Shown here: one piece after another, positions 12,485-24,214 of the stretch
Layout: each line of letters begins with the position of its first letter
Numbering within the stretch: the first letter of the stretch is position 1
NCBI GenBank assembly: GCA_021234155.1
Contig: JAJEKV010000046.1
Span: forward strand, 2,368,179 to 2,432,178
Origin: Isoetes taiwanensis
Taxonomy: Eukaryota; Streptophyta; Lycopodiopsida; Isoetales; Isoetaceae
Length of the DNA: 64,000 bases
Direction: 5' to 3'
Made by a program: the position numbers and the translations under genes
Notes under the pieces: generated by a model
The model's input: only the letters and a program-made list of their open reading frames with translations
Told to the model about the DNA's origin: nothing
Database searches by the model: none

Positions 12485-12554
12485 ATACAAAGATTATGGT
12501 ATATATACAACATGGCGCCATACAAAGATTATGGTATGTATACAACATGGCGTC
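12485..12554. repeat. 35-bp tandem duplication
   Basis: Two adjacent units starting ATACAAAGATTATGGTAT and ending ACAACATGGCG(C/T)C, differing at a few positions. They lie within the same tract as the tRNA-like repeat at 12590-12680. Confidence 0.85.
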
Positions 12555-12589
12555 ATACCAATACAGTACCGGACCTCTAGCATAACAGC

Positions 12590-12680
12590 AACATCCCATT
12601 GTGACATGAGCTTGGGGAATCGAACCCCAATTCGAATCCAATGCTCACAGCTCACCTGGTCATGCTACGTTTCCTCATAG
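12590..12680 (-). mobile_element. tRNA-derived SINE-like repeat, copy a
   Basis: On the minus strand, GAGCATTGGATTCGAA is followed by a perfect T-arm-like stem-loop TTGGGGTTCGATTCCCCAA (12612-12630), which contains a pol III B-box sequence. A related copy lies at 12835-12960. The acceptor and anticodon arms do not fold as a functional tRNA, so I call it tRNA-derived rather than a tRNA gene. Confidence 0.5.
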
Positions 12681-12834
12681 TTACAATAAGCCTATGCATA
12701 GGGACGATCAGACACGTGCCACTGACTGCCACTCCAAGTTGCAATGGTTAGTGGCATGCATCGATGATCCCCATACATAGTGCTTGCCATGACGAAGGAC
12801 AATACCAGTAATACAACAAACGGAGACCATCAGT

Positions 12835-12960
12835 GAGCCTGGGGAATTGAACCTCAGCGCAATGCCAATGCTTATCCAGACATAAGGCACATCCCACGAG
12901 AGGGGATCGCCCTTATGCCTAGGGGCCGAAGCCCACTGAAAGTCTACAAGTCTTAGTAAC
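12835..12960 (-). mobile_element. tRNA-derived SINE-like repeat, copy b
   Basis: Minus strand reads TGTCTGGATAAGCATTGG then GAGGTTCAATTCCCCAGGCTC, i.e. an A-box-like D-arm segment (like GGCCTAATGGATAAGGC of tRNA-Arg) spaced from a B-box-like T-arm. It parallels copy a at 12590-12680. Confidence 0.5.
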
Positions 12961-13128
12961 CATGGCCACAAATGCATAATAGGAAAACTAGTCCGAAGGG
13001 GAAAACAAAGCATCAGAATAACAAGCATTACATATTCATCAAGTCAGTAAATGTACACTTGGCACAAATGCCACTAATACGGTACTGCACAATAACTTGA
13101 TTACACACAACAAGAAGAAGATAAAGCT

Positions 13129-13335
13129 CTAGTTTATAGGTTTCACAGATGTAGATGTAGCCCGCCTGATGATGGCACCAAGCTGGCAGATCTCCTGGGT
13201 CAGCAAACCCCTAGCAAGGCTCATGTGTGATCTTAGTGCGTACAACTCAGACATCGGAGCCCCAAGTTGCTCCCAAGCAACACTAGAAATCGCCGAATCA
13301 ATAGCAGCATAAAAACATGTCAACTGCCTCCTCAA
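13129..13335 (-). pseudogene. Possible 3' part of the HUH Rep-like gene
   Basis: A 68-codon minus-strand frame, rich in short hydrophobic and helical segments (AAIDSAISSVAWEQLGAP, YALRSHMSLARGLLTQEI). It lies downstream of the Rep-like gene in the same orientation and could be its last exon, but there is no recognised domain. Its coding end abuts an ATGG microsatellite at 13335-13360. Confidence 0.25.
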
Positions 13336-13360
13336 GATGGATGGATGGATGGATGGATAG
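13335..13360. repeat. ATGG/GATA microsatellite
   Basis: About five GATG units followed by GATA units. Confidence 0.85.
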
Positions 13361-13679
13361 ATAGTATTTTTACGTCACGCCACATTGGCGGCATCCATGA
13401 GGACATATGATGGACCCCCCGAGACCAACCTGCACAATGTTTGATATGAACTCCTGCCGAGCTTCAAAACCCGTCTCAGAGGATAGAGGATACCGAGGAT
13501 CGCCGGAATGCATCAATTCTGGAGCTTATTAAAGAGGGGTCCAAGCTCAGAACGGGGTGGCCCGTCTCACTCTGGAAATTTCCATTGCTCCATGTAAGAA
13601 GGCGTTACCACCACAAACCATGCTCAAGAAAAAAAGAAACAAGCACACAATTGAAACTGTACAATAGAGAAACTACCCA

Positions 13680-14640
13680 GTATGAATGGAGATATAATCC
13701 ATACCATGGTCTGGGATTTCTAGTTCAGGGCTGAAAGATGGATCCCAAAGATCCTCAAAGTTACAATCCAGCTTATCAGGTGGCACGGAATCATCCCAGT
13801 ACTGCCGGCACCCAGGACCATTCTGTTCCACAGCCACATATCCTGCAGGCATACAAACAGGATAGTCCTGACATTAGATGGCATGCAGTGGGTGGGGTTC
13901 TCTATTCACATGAGCACTGTTCAAAGGAATAATCCAGCTACTGCTTAAAATGTACTTTCCACTCCTGAGCATCCTGCAAATAGTAAATGTCAAGCTAGGA
14001 GTGAGTCTACGACCACCGTGGTAAAATACAAAGTGAGTGGCCTTATTCAATAGGTTCTTGTTGTTCAACACATACAAATCTTTTGTGTCCCCAGTATCCC
14101 ATCTTAGATAGAGATACTTCCCTTTTCAATCATGGATTCGGATATGTTATGGAGATGGCAAGAGTAGTGCACCTTACCTATGTCCTTCATACAATACTCC
14201 ACCATACCCTCGAAACAGCGTAGCCTATTATTCTTGAGGACTTTGCAGACTAACACAACACCAGCTAATTTTGAAGGCCAATTGAAATCCCTCTTAATAG
14301 CCTCATTCACGGCCTTTGGTGTCTTATAGCATGCTCTCAACACAGCTTGGACATGAAGATGATCTGCAGAAGATCTCCTCTCCAGGGCAACCGCACCATC
14401 CACACATCTTCTATCACAGAATGATGAAAGGGCATCAAAGAAACTAAGGGGGACATCATGCCTTGACAGTCCTAACATCACAGAGACATCAATTGCATTC
14501 CAGTTCATTGCAAAATTGGGCATGGCAGAGGAATTATGAGTCTGTACAGAGCTAGAATCAACATGCATAGAACCCACAACAGAGACGGGCACATGGACAA
14601 TGGGAGCCTAGCCCTTTCTCGCTACTCTCTTCATCGACAT
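13680..14640 (-). pseudogene. HUH-endonuclease Rep-like protein, degenerate
   Basis: The main open segment (14592 down to 14104, 162 aa) carries the two diagnostic motifs of HUH single-strand endonucleases. One is a His-hydrophobic-His motif, ADHLHVQAV (His78 and His80). The other, about 50 residues later, is a tyrosine motif, GMVEYCMKD (Tyr133, Lys136). The spacing fits the Rep fold used in rolling-circle replication and by Rep-encoding transposons. The lead-in VALERR before the HUH motif also fits. Motif I is poorly preserved. An upstream ATG at 14640 would extend the N-terminus but meets an in-frame TAG. A small frameshift near 14110 moves the reading into the 14100-13874 segment, which ends near GKYILSSSWIIP. 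A further coding-like segment (about 13853-13680) follows a good acceptor site. No helicase domain was seen. It could be a replitron-like transposon gene or an endogenised viral Rep; broken as it stands. Confidence 0.7.
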
Positions 14641-15149
14641 GGTGGAAAACAGATGCAACAAAACAAAACCACAGCAACAAACCACTGTGCACGTCCTTCA
14701 AGATGAAGCAAACAAAACCGTCTCCCATCGCATACACATGCCGACCCAGACACCTGCCCAGACCCAAATTGGAATCACGATCCCTGGTTGCCATCTGTCA
14801 GGGCGCACATGCGCTCCTATCCGGCTACCAACAACCGAAAAACCCTTACACAGTTTCTTACCAAAACCTAGATGTTGTATTTTCATATGAATACAACATA
14901 AAAACTTCAACAATCATATGTTACAAACATACAGTTTTTTATTGTGCAAACATTATATATAGGAAGGACAAGAATTGCTAGGTTGATGCGAAACTGGGAT
15001 CAAGAATGCTAGTTGTGATATTTTTGTATATTAAGGGCAAACCCTGCTGGAGGTGGGTCGATGGTATATTCTATTTTATGCCACTAGATATGGGGTTTAG
15101 ACGACCGAGATTGGTTTGTGGAGCTACGTAGTCAGTGTGAGCAAGGAGC
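14641..15149. other. Intergenic, nothing recognised
   Basis: Contains only antisense or random open frames. The stretch around 14860-14980 is AT-rich. Confidence 0.4.
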
Positions 15150-15600
15150 TTGGGTGCCGTCCATCCCCGTGAGGAAGCGTTAGGGGTAGCAATGGCCGTC
15201 CGACCCCTTTTTGCTCGCACCTTCTCCTCTACACAATTGGTTTTCTCTTCAAGTCGCCATAGCCGATTCCGGTGGCATCTTCCCTCAAACACAAAGAATG
15301 TGCTTATGATAGCGAAAGTGGACCTTCTGCCTTGACCTCAGGCACGGGGAAACCAACGATCTCTATGGGAGAGCATTCTTCAGAAAGTACGAGCCTGATA
15401 CCTAAACCTCCAAGCCCGATAATGCATGGCTTCCTTTTACGCGCTCTAATTTCGTCAGAGAGAAATTGAAATTTCAGCCTAATGTCGCACTTGTGGAACT
15501 AGAATGGCAATATAGGCATGGAAATGGACACGTGAGCCCTTGTGCAAAGAAGGGCTCTATTGATTTTGCAGGAGGCATGGTCTAAAATGTCTCGGAAGCT
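15150..15600 (+). pseudogene. Unidentified, possibly a broken organelle-targeted protein
   Basis: A plus-strand frame from 15195 encodes a Ser/Arg-rich, acid-poor start (AVRPLFARTFSSTQLVFSSS) that looks like a transit peptide. Coding-like sequence continues in another frame (15287-15469, Ser/Pro-rich) and then a third (FVREKLKFQPNVALVELEW, from about 15450). I do not recognise the protein. The frame changes make it a relic at best. Confidence 0.2.
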
Positions 15601-16579
15601 ATAAGGGAAGGTGGCCACGTAAGGTGTCGTGCCCAATTAGGGCTCCGTGAAAAGCATAATCAGGGTTGCGTGGAGCTTTTAGGCCTGCATGGATAGCCTA
15701 ATGAGGGCTGCGGAGCTTCTATGCAGAGCTCCAACAATCTCTGGTGCCAGACTTATATTGGAGGTAAAGATACATGATAATCAATTTTGATTCAATCCAT
15801 CTCGGATTCTTTGACCCTTCTGGCATGTTCTGGCCTCTTTTGGCCCCATGGATGGAATGCGACAGAGAGCTGAGGATGGACGATCCTACAGATATGGCAA
15901 ATGCTTCTTTGGGTTCTGCATAGATGCTTCCACCAGACTAGCTTCTTAATTTATACATGAAAATTATTCTGAATTTGCCTCGGGGGTGTTGAAGTCTCTG
16001 CTTCACTATAGTTTACTTGCAGTAATTTTGTATTCGGAGAAAAAAACTACAAAATAACTCTTATATGGTTTTCGTTTTATTGTATCTTAAGTCAGAGAAT
16101 AAGATTTCTGAAATTCTGATTGACTTTTCTAGAAGTTGTTGAGAAGACAACACAATCGTATGGATTGCACATAGAGACATCCAGGTTCATCCAGGTCTAT
16201 TTCATTTTGTAAAGGATTTAAGGAAATAAAAGCATAGAGATATTTACTTGCCTTTCCTGATCCTTTATGCTAGTTTTTGTAACAAATATGGATTGAAGAG
16301 ATGACAGATAACCTTTGTGAAGAGCATAGATAGTATACATAGGGCAACATTGCTACTGAATCGTCTACATTAAGGAAATGTTGATCCAATATGTAACATG
16401 CAACTTATAGGTAAACAGATTACTGTATCCATTTTACTTTATGCATTTTGTTAGGTGGTAAAAAAATTTATGCATTTCTTTATCCATTGCATGTCTCTAC
16501 GTGATTGTGTTGTTTTTTCCTAAGAAATATATTCATCTTTACCTTCTGAATGTGTATTTGGTATACAAAAAAATTCAAT
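15600..16579. other. Intergenic, nothing recognised
   Basis: 15640-15740 repeats the words AGGGCT and GGAGCTT several times, but no clear element is definable. The rest is AT-rich. Confidence 0.35.
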
Positions 16580-16712
16580 CAATACTTTTTAGCAAAGAAT
16601 AGTAGAACAATTTTAGTGAATAGTTTCTAGCAAAGAGCAGTAGAACTGATATCAGAAACAATTTCAGTCAATACTTTCTAGCAAAGAAATAGTAGAACTG
16701 ATATCAGAGAAT
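16580..16712. repeat. Short tandem repeat, 3 units of about 40-50 bp
   Basis: Three imperfect units built on AATACTTTCTAGCAAAGAG followed by AGTAGAACTGATATCAGA, separated by variable spacers. Confidence 0.7.
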
Positions 16713-16789
16713 ATCGGATTTCATATATCTTGATTTTATACGCAAGCAGTTTACTAAGTGCGTGAAGATGTGCATTTGTACCAGATCCC

Positions 16790-16880
16790 ACCTTGGTGCA
16801 TACAAGTCTACTAATGTAGATTTATATAGTAACGTGGGCCTAGGATATACGTATTTATATCATATATTCTAGAGGTCCCC
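16790..16880 (-). repeat. Truncated left LTR end of gypsy element 1
   Basis: The sequence from CTTGGTGCATACAAGTCTAC to ATATCATATATTCTAG recurs at 27788-27878 with few differences. On the minus strand it is preceded by AAGGGGGG, a plausible polypurine tract, so it is the start of the 3' LTR. Further left there is no match to the rest of the LTR, so the remainder is deleted or replaced. Confidence 0.7.
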
Positions 16881-17714
16881 CCTTAGCATAATGTTATCCT
16901 CAGCATTACGTAAGGTGAAACGAACCTGTGTCAACATTATGCAACAATAACAGTATTTAAGTTAACACTTAGAATTTATTATGAAAATAACTTATGATAT
17001 TTAATTATATTGATAAATGTAAAGGCTATATTCACATACATACAGAATTATATAGCCTTAATAAGTCTTACATTATAATAACATAATAATATAATTAGAA
17101 GTCACAAATTAAGCCAAAATCTTATAACTCCTATTCATGCCGTGATGTGCTCCCATCCATTTGTTGCCATTGCTTCTATTGGCCCACCAAGTAGCACGTC
17201 ACGTTAGTTTAATTAATAAATTGTGGTTTTCTAAGGGTTCACCCCTTTTTAATTTAAATTTAAGCTACATGAATGCAACATTTCCCCAGCATAGGGGGCG
17301 GATGCTTCCCCCATAATGGTCGTGGAGATGTGTCCTATTATGCTAAGATGAATGCATGTCTAATGCTTACACCTTTCATCACCCTTGGCGTAGGAGGTGG
17401 CTTATCCGCCATAATAGCCATAGACTTTAGGTGGTTCCTATCATGCACTTATCCACGATCTCTGCTCTATGACTCATGCATGCTTACTTAATCTATAGGC
17501 ATTAAATCATGGCATAAGGAAAGATGATCTCATCATCGCGCATGACCACATCCTTGCCTCTACATGCATCCTGACTACTCATAGATGAATGCATATACTC
17601 TTTTGATCCTTGACTGTCAGATCTCTGCTGAATGCATGCACTCACCTTCTCTTTTGATGTCGACAATATCGATGGCGAGTTGTCCCTTGCATTGTTCGTA
17701 AATTGTGGGTACTG
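16881..17714. other. 3' non-coding part of gypsy element 1
   Basis: Lies between the putative polypurine tract and the chromodomain relic. AT-rich, no recognised coding. An open frame at 17273-17491 has no known features. Confidence 0.4.
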
Positions 17715-17905
17715 CTTTTAATGATCAGATTTAAGTACACACGTCGCGTCTTCACTGATAAGTGTTTACACTTGACCAAATATTGGAGGACTTGGGATCT
17801 TAATATTTTCTTATACGCTTTATCAAGAAGAGCTTCGGTAACAATCTCAAGTTGTTCCTCGGTATTAATAAAGTTAGAGTCTCCAATAATTCCTCTGGAT
17901 TAGGA
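17715..17905 (-). pseudogene. Chromodomain-like C-terminus of gypsy integrase
   Basis: Minus-strand translation gives EQLEIVTEALLDKAYKKILR and then SQVLQYLVKC, resembling the EALLDxRxKKLRxRxxxQYLVKW signature of chromodomains at the end of chromovirus integrases, which bind modified histone tails. Degenerate, with the segment after the conserved lysine shifted in frame. Confidence 0.5.
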
Positions 17906-18252
17906 GTATGCTTCTTAAGAAGGCTTATGTGGAAGGCTTTATGAACTGTCAAGTGTGTAGCGAGATCCAATTTATAGGATTGGTTATCTATCCTTTGAAT
18001 GATTTGGAATGGTCCTGCCCACCTTGAAGCAAGCTTCTTGCAATTGCCGATGTAGAAATTTGCTTGTTTGACTTTTATTTTGAGTCAAACATTATCCTCT
18101 ACTTGGAATTTTTTTTTTTTTGTGTGCTTATCGGCTATGCTCTTTTGTCTACTTCTTGCTGCCAAGAGGTGGCATCGAACTTCTTCAACCAATTGCTGCA
18201 TCTCCGTCAGCATTTATTGAGAAATTTCTACCTTGGACAATACTATGTTATG

Positions 18253-20408
18253 TCAAGTGTCCAGTGTTAAGAATTGATAACCATAATTTATCATAAGGGG
18301 AAACATTTGTGAGGATTCTTTCTTGGTATTATTATATGCAAACTCTACGAAGTAAATATAGTCACCCCATTTTGACTGCATATTCCATACATAGTTCCTC
18401 AACATGTCTTCTAATATCTGATTTGTACGTTCTACCTGCACACCATCAGTTTGGGAATGATATGCTGTACTCTAGGACAATTTTGCTTGGGTCGTGTTGA
18501 AGATGTCCTTCCCAAAGGCACTTATGAACTTAGGGTCTCTGTCGGAGATGATTTCCCTTGGCATCCCGTGCGATCTGAATATTTCTGTTGCTTAAAGCAA
18601 GAAGGTGTTCAAGGTTGTATTTGTAGTTAGACACGACAAAAAGTGAGTCATCTTTGATGCTTATCGAGCACTACTACTAAGGCGCCATGGCCCCTTGCTG
18701 TTCTTGGAAGTCTGGTTATAAAATCCATGCGCACAACCTTCTATTTCGCATCTGGCATTGGGCAAGGGTTCTAAGGTTCCCGTAATTCAGAGTTGCTCTG
18801 CTTTCGTTTGTTGACGTAGCTGACGCTGCCAAATGTAGTTGGCGATGTCCTTGTTCATTCCAGCCAAAAGTAACTACTTCTTATCTTATCATGAATCCCG
18901 TGTGGCCGGCTATTGGGATATTATGAGTATCATGAGGAGTTAACTTCCTTACTCCTGATGCCTCTGGGACGCACCGATTGTCCTTGCGATATAAAAGGTT
19001 GCCTTCCTTTTTATATCTTTTATAAGCTTCTCTTCTATTATCTGTCCTTGCTTCCTTGCAAGAACTAGGCCACACTTCCTTAACTTCTTTGCTCGAGTGC
19101 AAAACCTCTTCAATCTTTTCGCCGAATTCATTGGACAAGGTGGAGATGGCATTGCAACACACTCGAATCTCCCATGGTCGTCAAGAGAGTGTGTCATCAA
19201 CCACATTTAGTTTACCTGGTTTATAAGTCATACTCATTGAGGAATTCCATCCAGCATCTTCACCTTAAATTGAAAATATATTCGAGGCGTTGGTGGTCTG
19301 TATCCAACTGAAATCGCCTCCAAGCAAATAATGCCTCATATGCGTAAGGCTCTTATGACCCTTAGACATTCCTGATCATGGGTGAAATAATGTTGCTCGA
19401 CATCGTTCATCTTTTTGAAGTCGTATGAGATTACTCTTCCTTCTTGCATGAGGACTCCTCCAGTTGCCACTCAGTTGCATCTGTTGGTAATGTGCAAACC
19501 CAATCTTTGACTTTCTTATGCTTAGTGAGATTTGAGAAAGGGGTTGCTCACTTAGTAAAATCTTTTACAATTTGCCTATAATAATCCGCAAGGCATAAGA
19601 AGTTTCTTCGGACACGTTCTTTGGAGCTGGCCAATTGACTATCACTTCAATCATTGTTGGATCAGTAAAGATTCCCTCTGGTGTCACTACATGCCCGAGG
19701 TATTCCGTCTTACTTGTTGCAAAATAGCACTTCTAGAATTTAGCATAAAGATGATGTCGTCTCAACTTTTCTAGTACTCTTCTCAAATAAACCGGATGTT
19801 CCTCTATGGACTTACTGTAATTTAGAATGTCATCCAAAAAGAATGATACTCATCTAAAAAGTTTATAAAGACGTCATTCGTCAGATGCACAAATGTTGTC
19901 AGGGCATTTGATAGACTAAAAAGCTTCACTATAACTTATAGTGATTATACCACATTCTAAAACCTGTCGTATGGATGTTTTCCTTCTTATTGATTTGATG
20001 GCATCCAGATCTTAGACTGGGTTTGAAGAATTGCTCCCTGGAGCTGGTCCATTAAGTTGTCTGGCTTTCGCAATGCATACTTGTTTCTTACCGTATGCTT
20101 ATTGAGTTGGCATTATACTTCCATCTTTCTTCTTCCCAAAGGAAACAGTCGCTCCAAATGGTGATACACTTGGCCTAAGGAACCCAAGTTCCAACAATTT
20201 CTTCCATTGCCTCTTGAGTTCTATTATTGGGTTTGCATTTAGTGCAAGAGTAATTCTGCATTCGATTTTTTTCGATTTTCATCCAAAAAGATGTCATGAA
20301 GCTCTTTAATTAGATCACAATTGCCTTAGATAACTGATTGAAACTAAGGTCTTCCTTCATATACTTGCAATAGGGGTCGAAGGCTTGCAGCTTACAATAT
20401 ATATGACC
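18253..20408 (-). pseudogene. Gypsy element 1 RT-RNase H-integrase relic
   Basis: Read from right to left: RT palm pieces ([20 protein letters not shown] near 20200, FLDDILNYSKSIEEHP near 19800 with the catalytic Asp pair, EYLGHVVTPEGIFTDP near 19690), RNase H and connection (YKPGKLNVVDDTLS near 19210), the integrase zinc-finger region (18881-19162, with GNLLYRKDNRC and HNIPIAGHTGF), and the integrase core end (18253-18441, QVERTNQILEDMLRNYVWN). It is interrupted by many stops and frame changes. It is truncated at 20408 by the copia insertion; the upstream remainder continues at 25425. Confidence 0.85.
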
Positions 20409-20889
20409 TGATAGAATTTGGGAATAGGACTCCTTTTGTGGGTTCTCCGACAGCCCAAGCTGGGCTCCTCCTATGGTTTCTCCGACAGCCTAAACTCCTC
20501 TGTTAATAGCCTCAGCTACTGCAAACACGCAGATTGATGTAACAGCTCACTGCAATCGCCTGGATAAAGCCAAGTAATCTCTTGCAAACATACGCCTCGT
20601 AAAGCCCCCTCCTTCAAGAACACGCTGGCCGGTTTAAGGAAAGATCCGGACTGTCTACTTCCCAAACTAGTGATGATCTGTTCGCCTCCTCCTCCCCGTG
20701 GCTCGAGTAACCGCCAATGAATCAGCAATCCCGCCTCCTTCCTGTAACTTGTGATTCGGCTCCACTTCTCTCAGGTCCCTTCATCTGGATTCAATCTCCC
20801 TTTTATCATCTTCACCGAACCGCTTCCTTTCCCTAAGCGTGCAGGTGCGCGCTAATCATGCCACAACACGGTACAGCCGTAATTTATCA
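20409..20889 (-). repeat. Copia 3' LTR (left)
   Basis: Pairs with 24941-25419. The two copies align over their full length with about 50 differences including small indels (estimate by eye). Confidence 0.95.
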
Positions 20890-20900
20890 TTCTCCCCTCA
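20890..20900 (-). other. Copia polypurine tract
   Basis: On the minus strand TGAGGGGAGAA lies immediately before the 3' LTR, where plus-strand DNA synthesis is primed. Confidence 0.75.
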
Positions 20901-20981
20901 CTGCATGTTCTATAATTCCTACTTGTTTTTGCAACATGAAGTTTTGGTTCAAGTAAGAACCTTAGTCAACATATCTGCCTA

Positions 20982-22467
20982 CTACAATGCAGTAGGAATG
21001 TATTCTACATTTATTTCACCCTTTCCTACTTCATCTCGAATGAAATGGTGATGAACCTCTATGTGCTTAGTTCGCGAATGACAAACTGGATTTTTGCTCA
21101 TCGCTATCCCCCTTTTGTTGTCACAATAAATTGTTGTTGTACCCATGCATGACTTCCCTAATTCTTTGAGCATCCTTCGCAACCAAATGATCTCCGATGC
21201 TGCCAAAGACACTGCCATATTCTGCTTCTGCACTGGATTTTGCAACACACTCTTGTTTTTTACTGACCCATGATATTGCCGTACCTCCAAACTTACAAAG
21301 ATATCCAGAAGTGGACTTTCTATCGTCAGTATCTCCTCCCCAGTCTGCATCTGCATACCCAACCAGACTATCTTCCATGCCCCTTTCAAAACATAGGCCA
21401 TGAGTTGAGGTACCCTTTAGATACCTGAGGACCCTTTTTGCGGCTATCCAGTGCTCCCTTCCTGGTTTATTCAAAAACCTACTGAGAAGATTAACAGCAT
21501 AAGTAATATCTGGCCTTGTGCTATTTGCAGTATACAACAGGCTGCCAACTAGCGACCTATAGGGTCTACCTTTCATATCTTCCTCCTCTTCAGGTGTTTG
21601 TGGACACATCTTTCCCGACAATTTTACTCCTGATGCCAATGGTGTCGTTGCTACACTGCAATCAAGCATTCTGAACTTGACTAGCATTTTCTTGATATAT
21701 TGTTCTTGAGTGAGGTACAACACACCCCGTGCCCTATCTCTTCTTACTTCCATTCCCAGCAGTTTTTGAAGATCTCCAAGATCAGTCATTTGAAACCGGC
21801 TTCTCAATAATAGTTTACACTTGTCCAGCAAGGCTTTGTCATTACTGGCTACACAATCATTGACATATAAAGCCATTATTAGGCATTTATCTCCTTCCCT
21901 TATCATGTAAAGATTACCTTCTGTTTTTAATTTAATGAATCCACTGTCAACTAAAAACTTGTTCATGCATAAGTACCATTGTCTAGATGCCTGTCTCAAT
22001 CCATAAATAGCCTTTTTTAATTTGCATACCATATTACTGCCCTGCTCGTATCCATGAGACTGCTCCATATAGATTTCTTCTTCTAAATCTCCATTCAAGA
22101 ACGCAGTCTTGACATCCATATGACCCAATTCCATGTCATTCTGTACTGCAATGGCTATGAGTGCTCTCAAACTAGTCATCTTAATAATAGGTGAGAATGT
22201 GTCCTTAAAATCTACTCCTTCTAGCTGTGTATATCCCTTGGCAACCAAGCGAGCCTTGTACCTCTCGACGGACCCATCCGCCTTTCTTTTAATCTTAAAA
22301 ATCCACTTACTACCAACAACATTCTTGCCATTTGGTCTCGGTACCAAATCATAAGTTCCAGTTTGTTTGAATGAATCTAATTCATTCCTCATTGCTTCTT
22401 TCCACATGTCTGCATCTGGCTTCGTTACTGCTTCTTCCACAGTTTCTGGTTCTAAAGTACAAGACAA
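20982..22467 (-). pseudogene. Copia reverse transcriptase and RNase H
   Basis: A long open stretch (22467 to about 21215) starts near residue SCTLEPETVEEAV and carries the RVT_2 signature: WIFKIKRKADGSVERYKARL, then LGHMDVKTAFLNGDLEEEIY, with Asp118 as the first catalytic residue. The catalytic box reads YVND (residues 201-204) where copia elements have YVDD, so one metal-binding Asp is replaced by Asn, which should abolish polymerase activity. RNase H follows (GYADADWGGDTDDRKSTSGY, then SSAEAEY). A frameshift near 21215 moves the remainder into the 21401-20982 frame (SEIIWLRRMLKELG, YCDNKRGIAMSKNPV, TKHIEVHHHFIRD). Confidence 0.95.
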
Positions 22468-22808
22468 GATCTTAGGTGTCCAGTTTCTGGTGCACTATCA
22501 GCCTCTAAGACTTCATGCACCTCCTCTGGCTCTAAGACTTCATGCACCTCATCCGTTCAAGATGCGCAGCACATCGGCCATGCGACCTCATGCACCACAT
22601 CTGGTTCTGTGTCTTCTTGCTCACTTGTATCCCCAATTTCATCATCTTCGAGGTCAATTTCATCTTCCATGGGTAAACTTATTGTCTCCCTAAAATTGTG
22701 CATTGCTTTTTTATTTACCCCTGAATCATTCTCCAAATATTCTACTGGCACCATTCTGTCATCTCTGGCTTGCTAAGCAGCTTCCTATCTTTGTATATGA
22801 TGTTTTCG
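22468..22808 (-). pseudogene. Copia integrase-RT linker region
   Basis: Low-complexity linker between integrase and RT. One minus-strand frame (22754-22557) is acidic (DEIDLEDDEIGDTSEQEDTE). An internal near-duplication of the GAGGTGCATGAAGTC word is seen around 22510-22560. Frame-disrupted. Confidence 0.6.
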
Positions 22809-23647
22809 TTAAATATCACATCTCTTAACATGTATTCTCATGAAAGTGTTTGGATCATATAATCTGTATCGTAGCCAACCAAAAAAGTGCACACTTCTAT
22901 CATCCAACTTCCTCCTGAGTTCTTCAGGAACCAACATATAGGCTAGACACCCATACACTCTAAAGTGCTTCACAGATTGTCTTTGTCTAGTCCAAACCTG
23001 TTCGAATACGCACGCCTCCTTTATCGCAACATTAGGCAACTGTTTTTGAATGTGACAAGCGGCCGCCATTCGCCTCCCTGCCCATAAGTACGTTGGTAGG
23101 CCCGCATGCTTAAGCATGGACCTTGCCGCATTCATGACTCGTCGCGATTCTTTCGTTACATACACCATTTTGCTGTGGCGTATACCGACATGTATATTGT
23201 CTTCTAATCCCATGCTCCTGACAAAACCTGCAAAATTCACCCGATCTATATTCTCCTCCAAGATCGGATCTCAAACATTTAACCCTTAACGATGTTTCCC
23301 TTTCAATCTCCGCAACATAGAGCCTAAAGGCATCAAACACTTGGTCTTTGGACCCCAAAAAGTAACACAGTCCTTCTGCTATAGTCATCAATAAATGATG
23401 CAAATTAAAATTTTGACCCTAGACTTTGAACTTGCATTGGACCACAAACATCCGAATGAACTAACTCAAGTAATTTGTGTGCTCTGTTGCCTTTATTTCT
23501 AAAAGGCAATCTACTTTGCTTCCCTAAGATGCATGCCTCACAAATATCATCATGACTTTCATGTTCACACATCAAGTCATCCAAAAGATTGTGCTTTTCT
23601 GCAATTTTAATATTGTTATGATTTGTATGCGCCAACCTTAAAGCCAA
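22809..23647 (-). pseudogene. Copia integrase (zinc finger and catalytic core)
   Basis: 23647-23405 has the GAG-pre-integrase HHCC finger (RLAHTNHNNIKIAEKH, then CEACILGKQSRLPFR) and HKLLELVHSDVCGPM, whose Asp is the first of the DDE triad. After a break, 23403-23110 gives KCLRSDLGGEYRSGEF (second Asp) and RYTPQQNGVCNERI (Glu), and 23261-22809 continues AARSMLKHAGLPTYLW and FRVYGCLAYMLVPEE. There are at least three frame breaks. Confidence 0.9.
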
Positions 23648-24180
23648 ATATGTAGTTTATCTATGAGAGATATTTTATTGATTGCTTTGATGTCAAACTC
23701 AAACAAATTTCCTCTTCTATCAGCATCAAATAACTTCACACCATCTTTAATAAATTTGCATCCATGCTTATGAAAAACCAAATCATAACCATTATCAACA
23801 AGATTTGCAACCGAGACCAAGTTAAACAACATTTCGAGCAAATAGAGTATCCGCAATCTTAAAATTTTCTTGCCTTCTCTTGATACCCGCAACTCCCCTT
23901 TCCGCACCTTTTTTGTTGCCATTTCCCATTTGCACCCTTGAATTACCCTTACTTAGCTCAACCTTATTCAACAAACCAGATGAATTGACTATGGAGACTT
24001 CAGCTCCCGAATCTAAAGTCAAAGTGTCAGTTTTATCCAAACCATATCTGAGAGTAACATTTGACACTACATCTTTAGAATTTAATTTCTTTATCTTATC
24101 CTCACTAAGCACTCCCACTATTGCCAATTTGTCATTGCTATCATCAAGTTCACTTACAGTTGCCACAGATGATGCTCGAC
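23638..24180 (-). pseudogene. Copia aspartic protease region
   Basis: Contains the retropepsin active site TLTLDSGAEVSIVNSSG (within 24166-23822) and the downstream NLVSVANLVDNGYDLVF (23922-23638), which leads into the pre-integrase region. A frame change separates the two. Confidence 0.85.
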
Positions 24181-24214
24181 CTCTTCCTCGTGAATATGCT
24201 CCTCGTCCACGACC

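Noticed and set aside
12612-12630. tRNA gene
   Set aside because: Only the T-arm is well formed; no complete cloverleaf or acceptor stem can be drawn.
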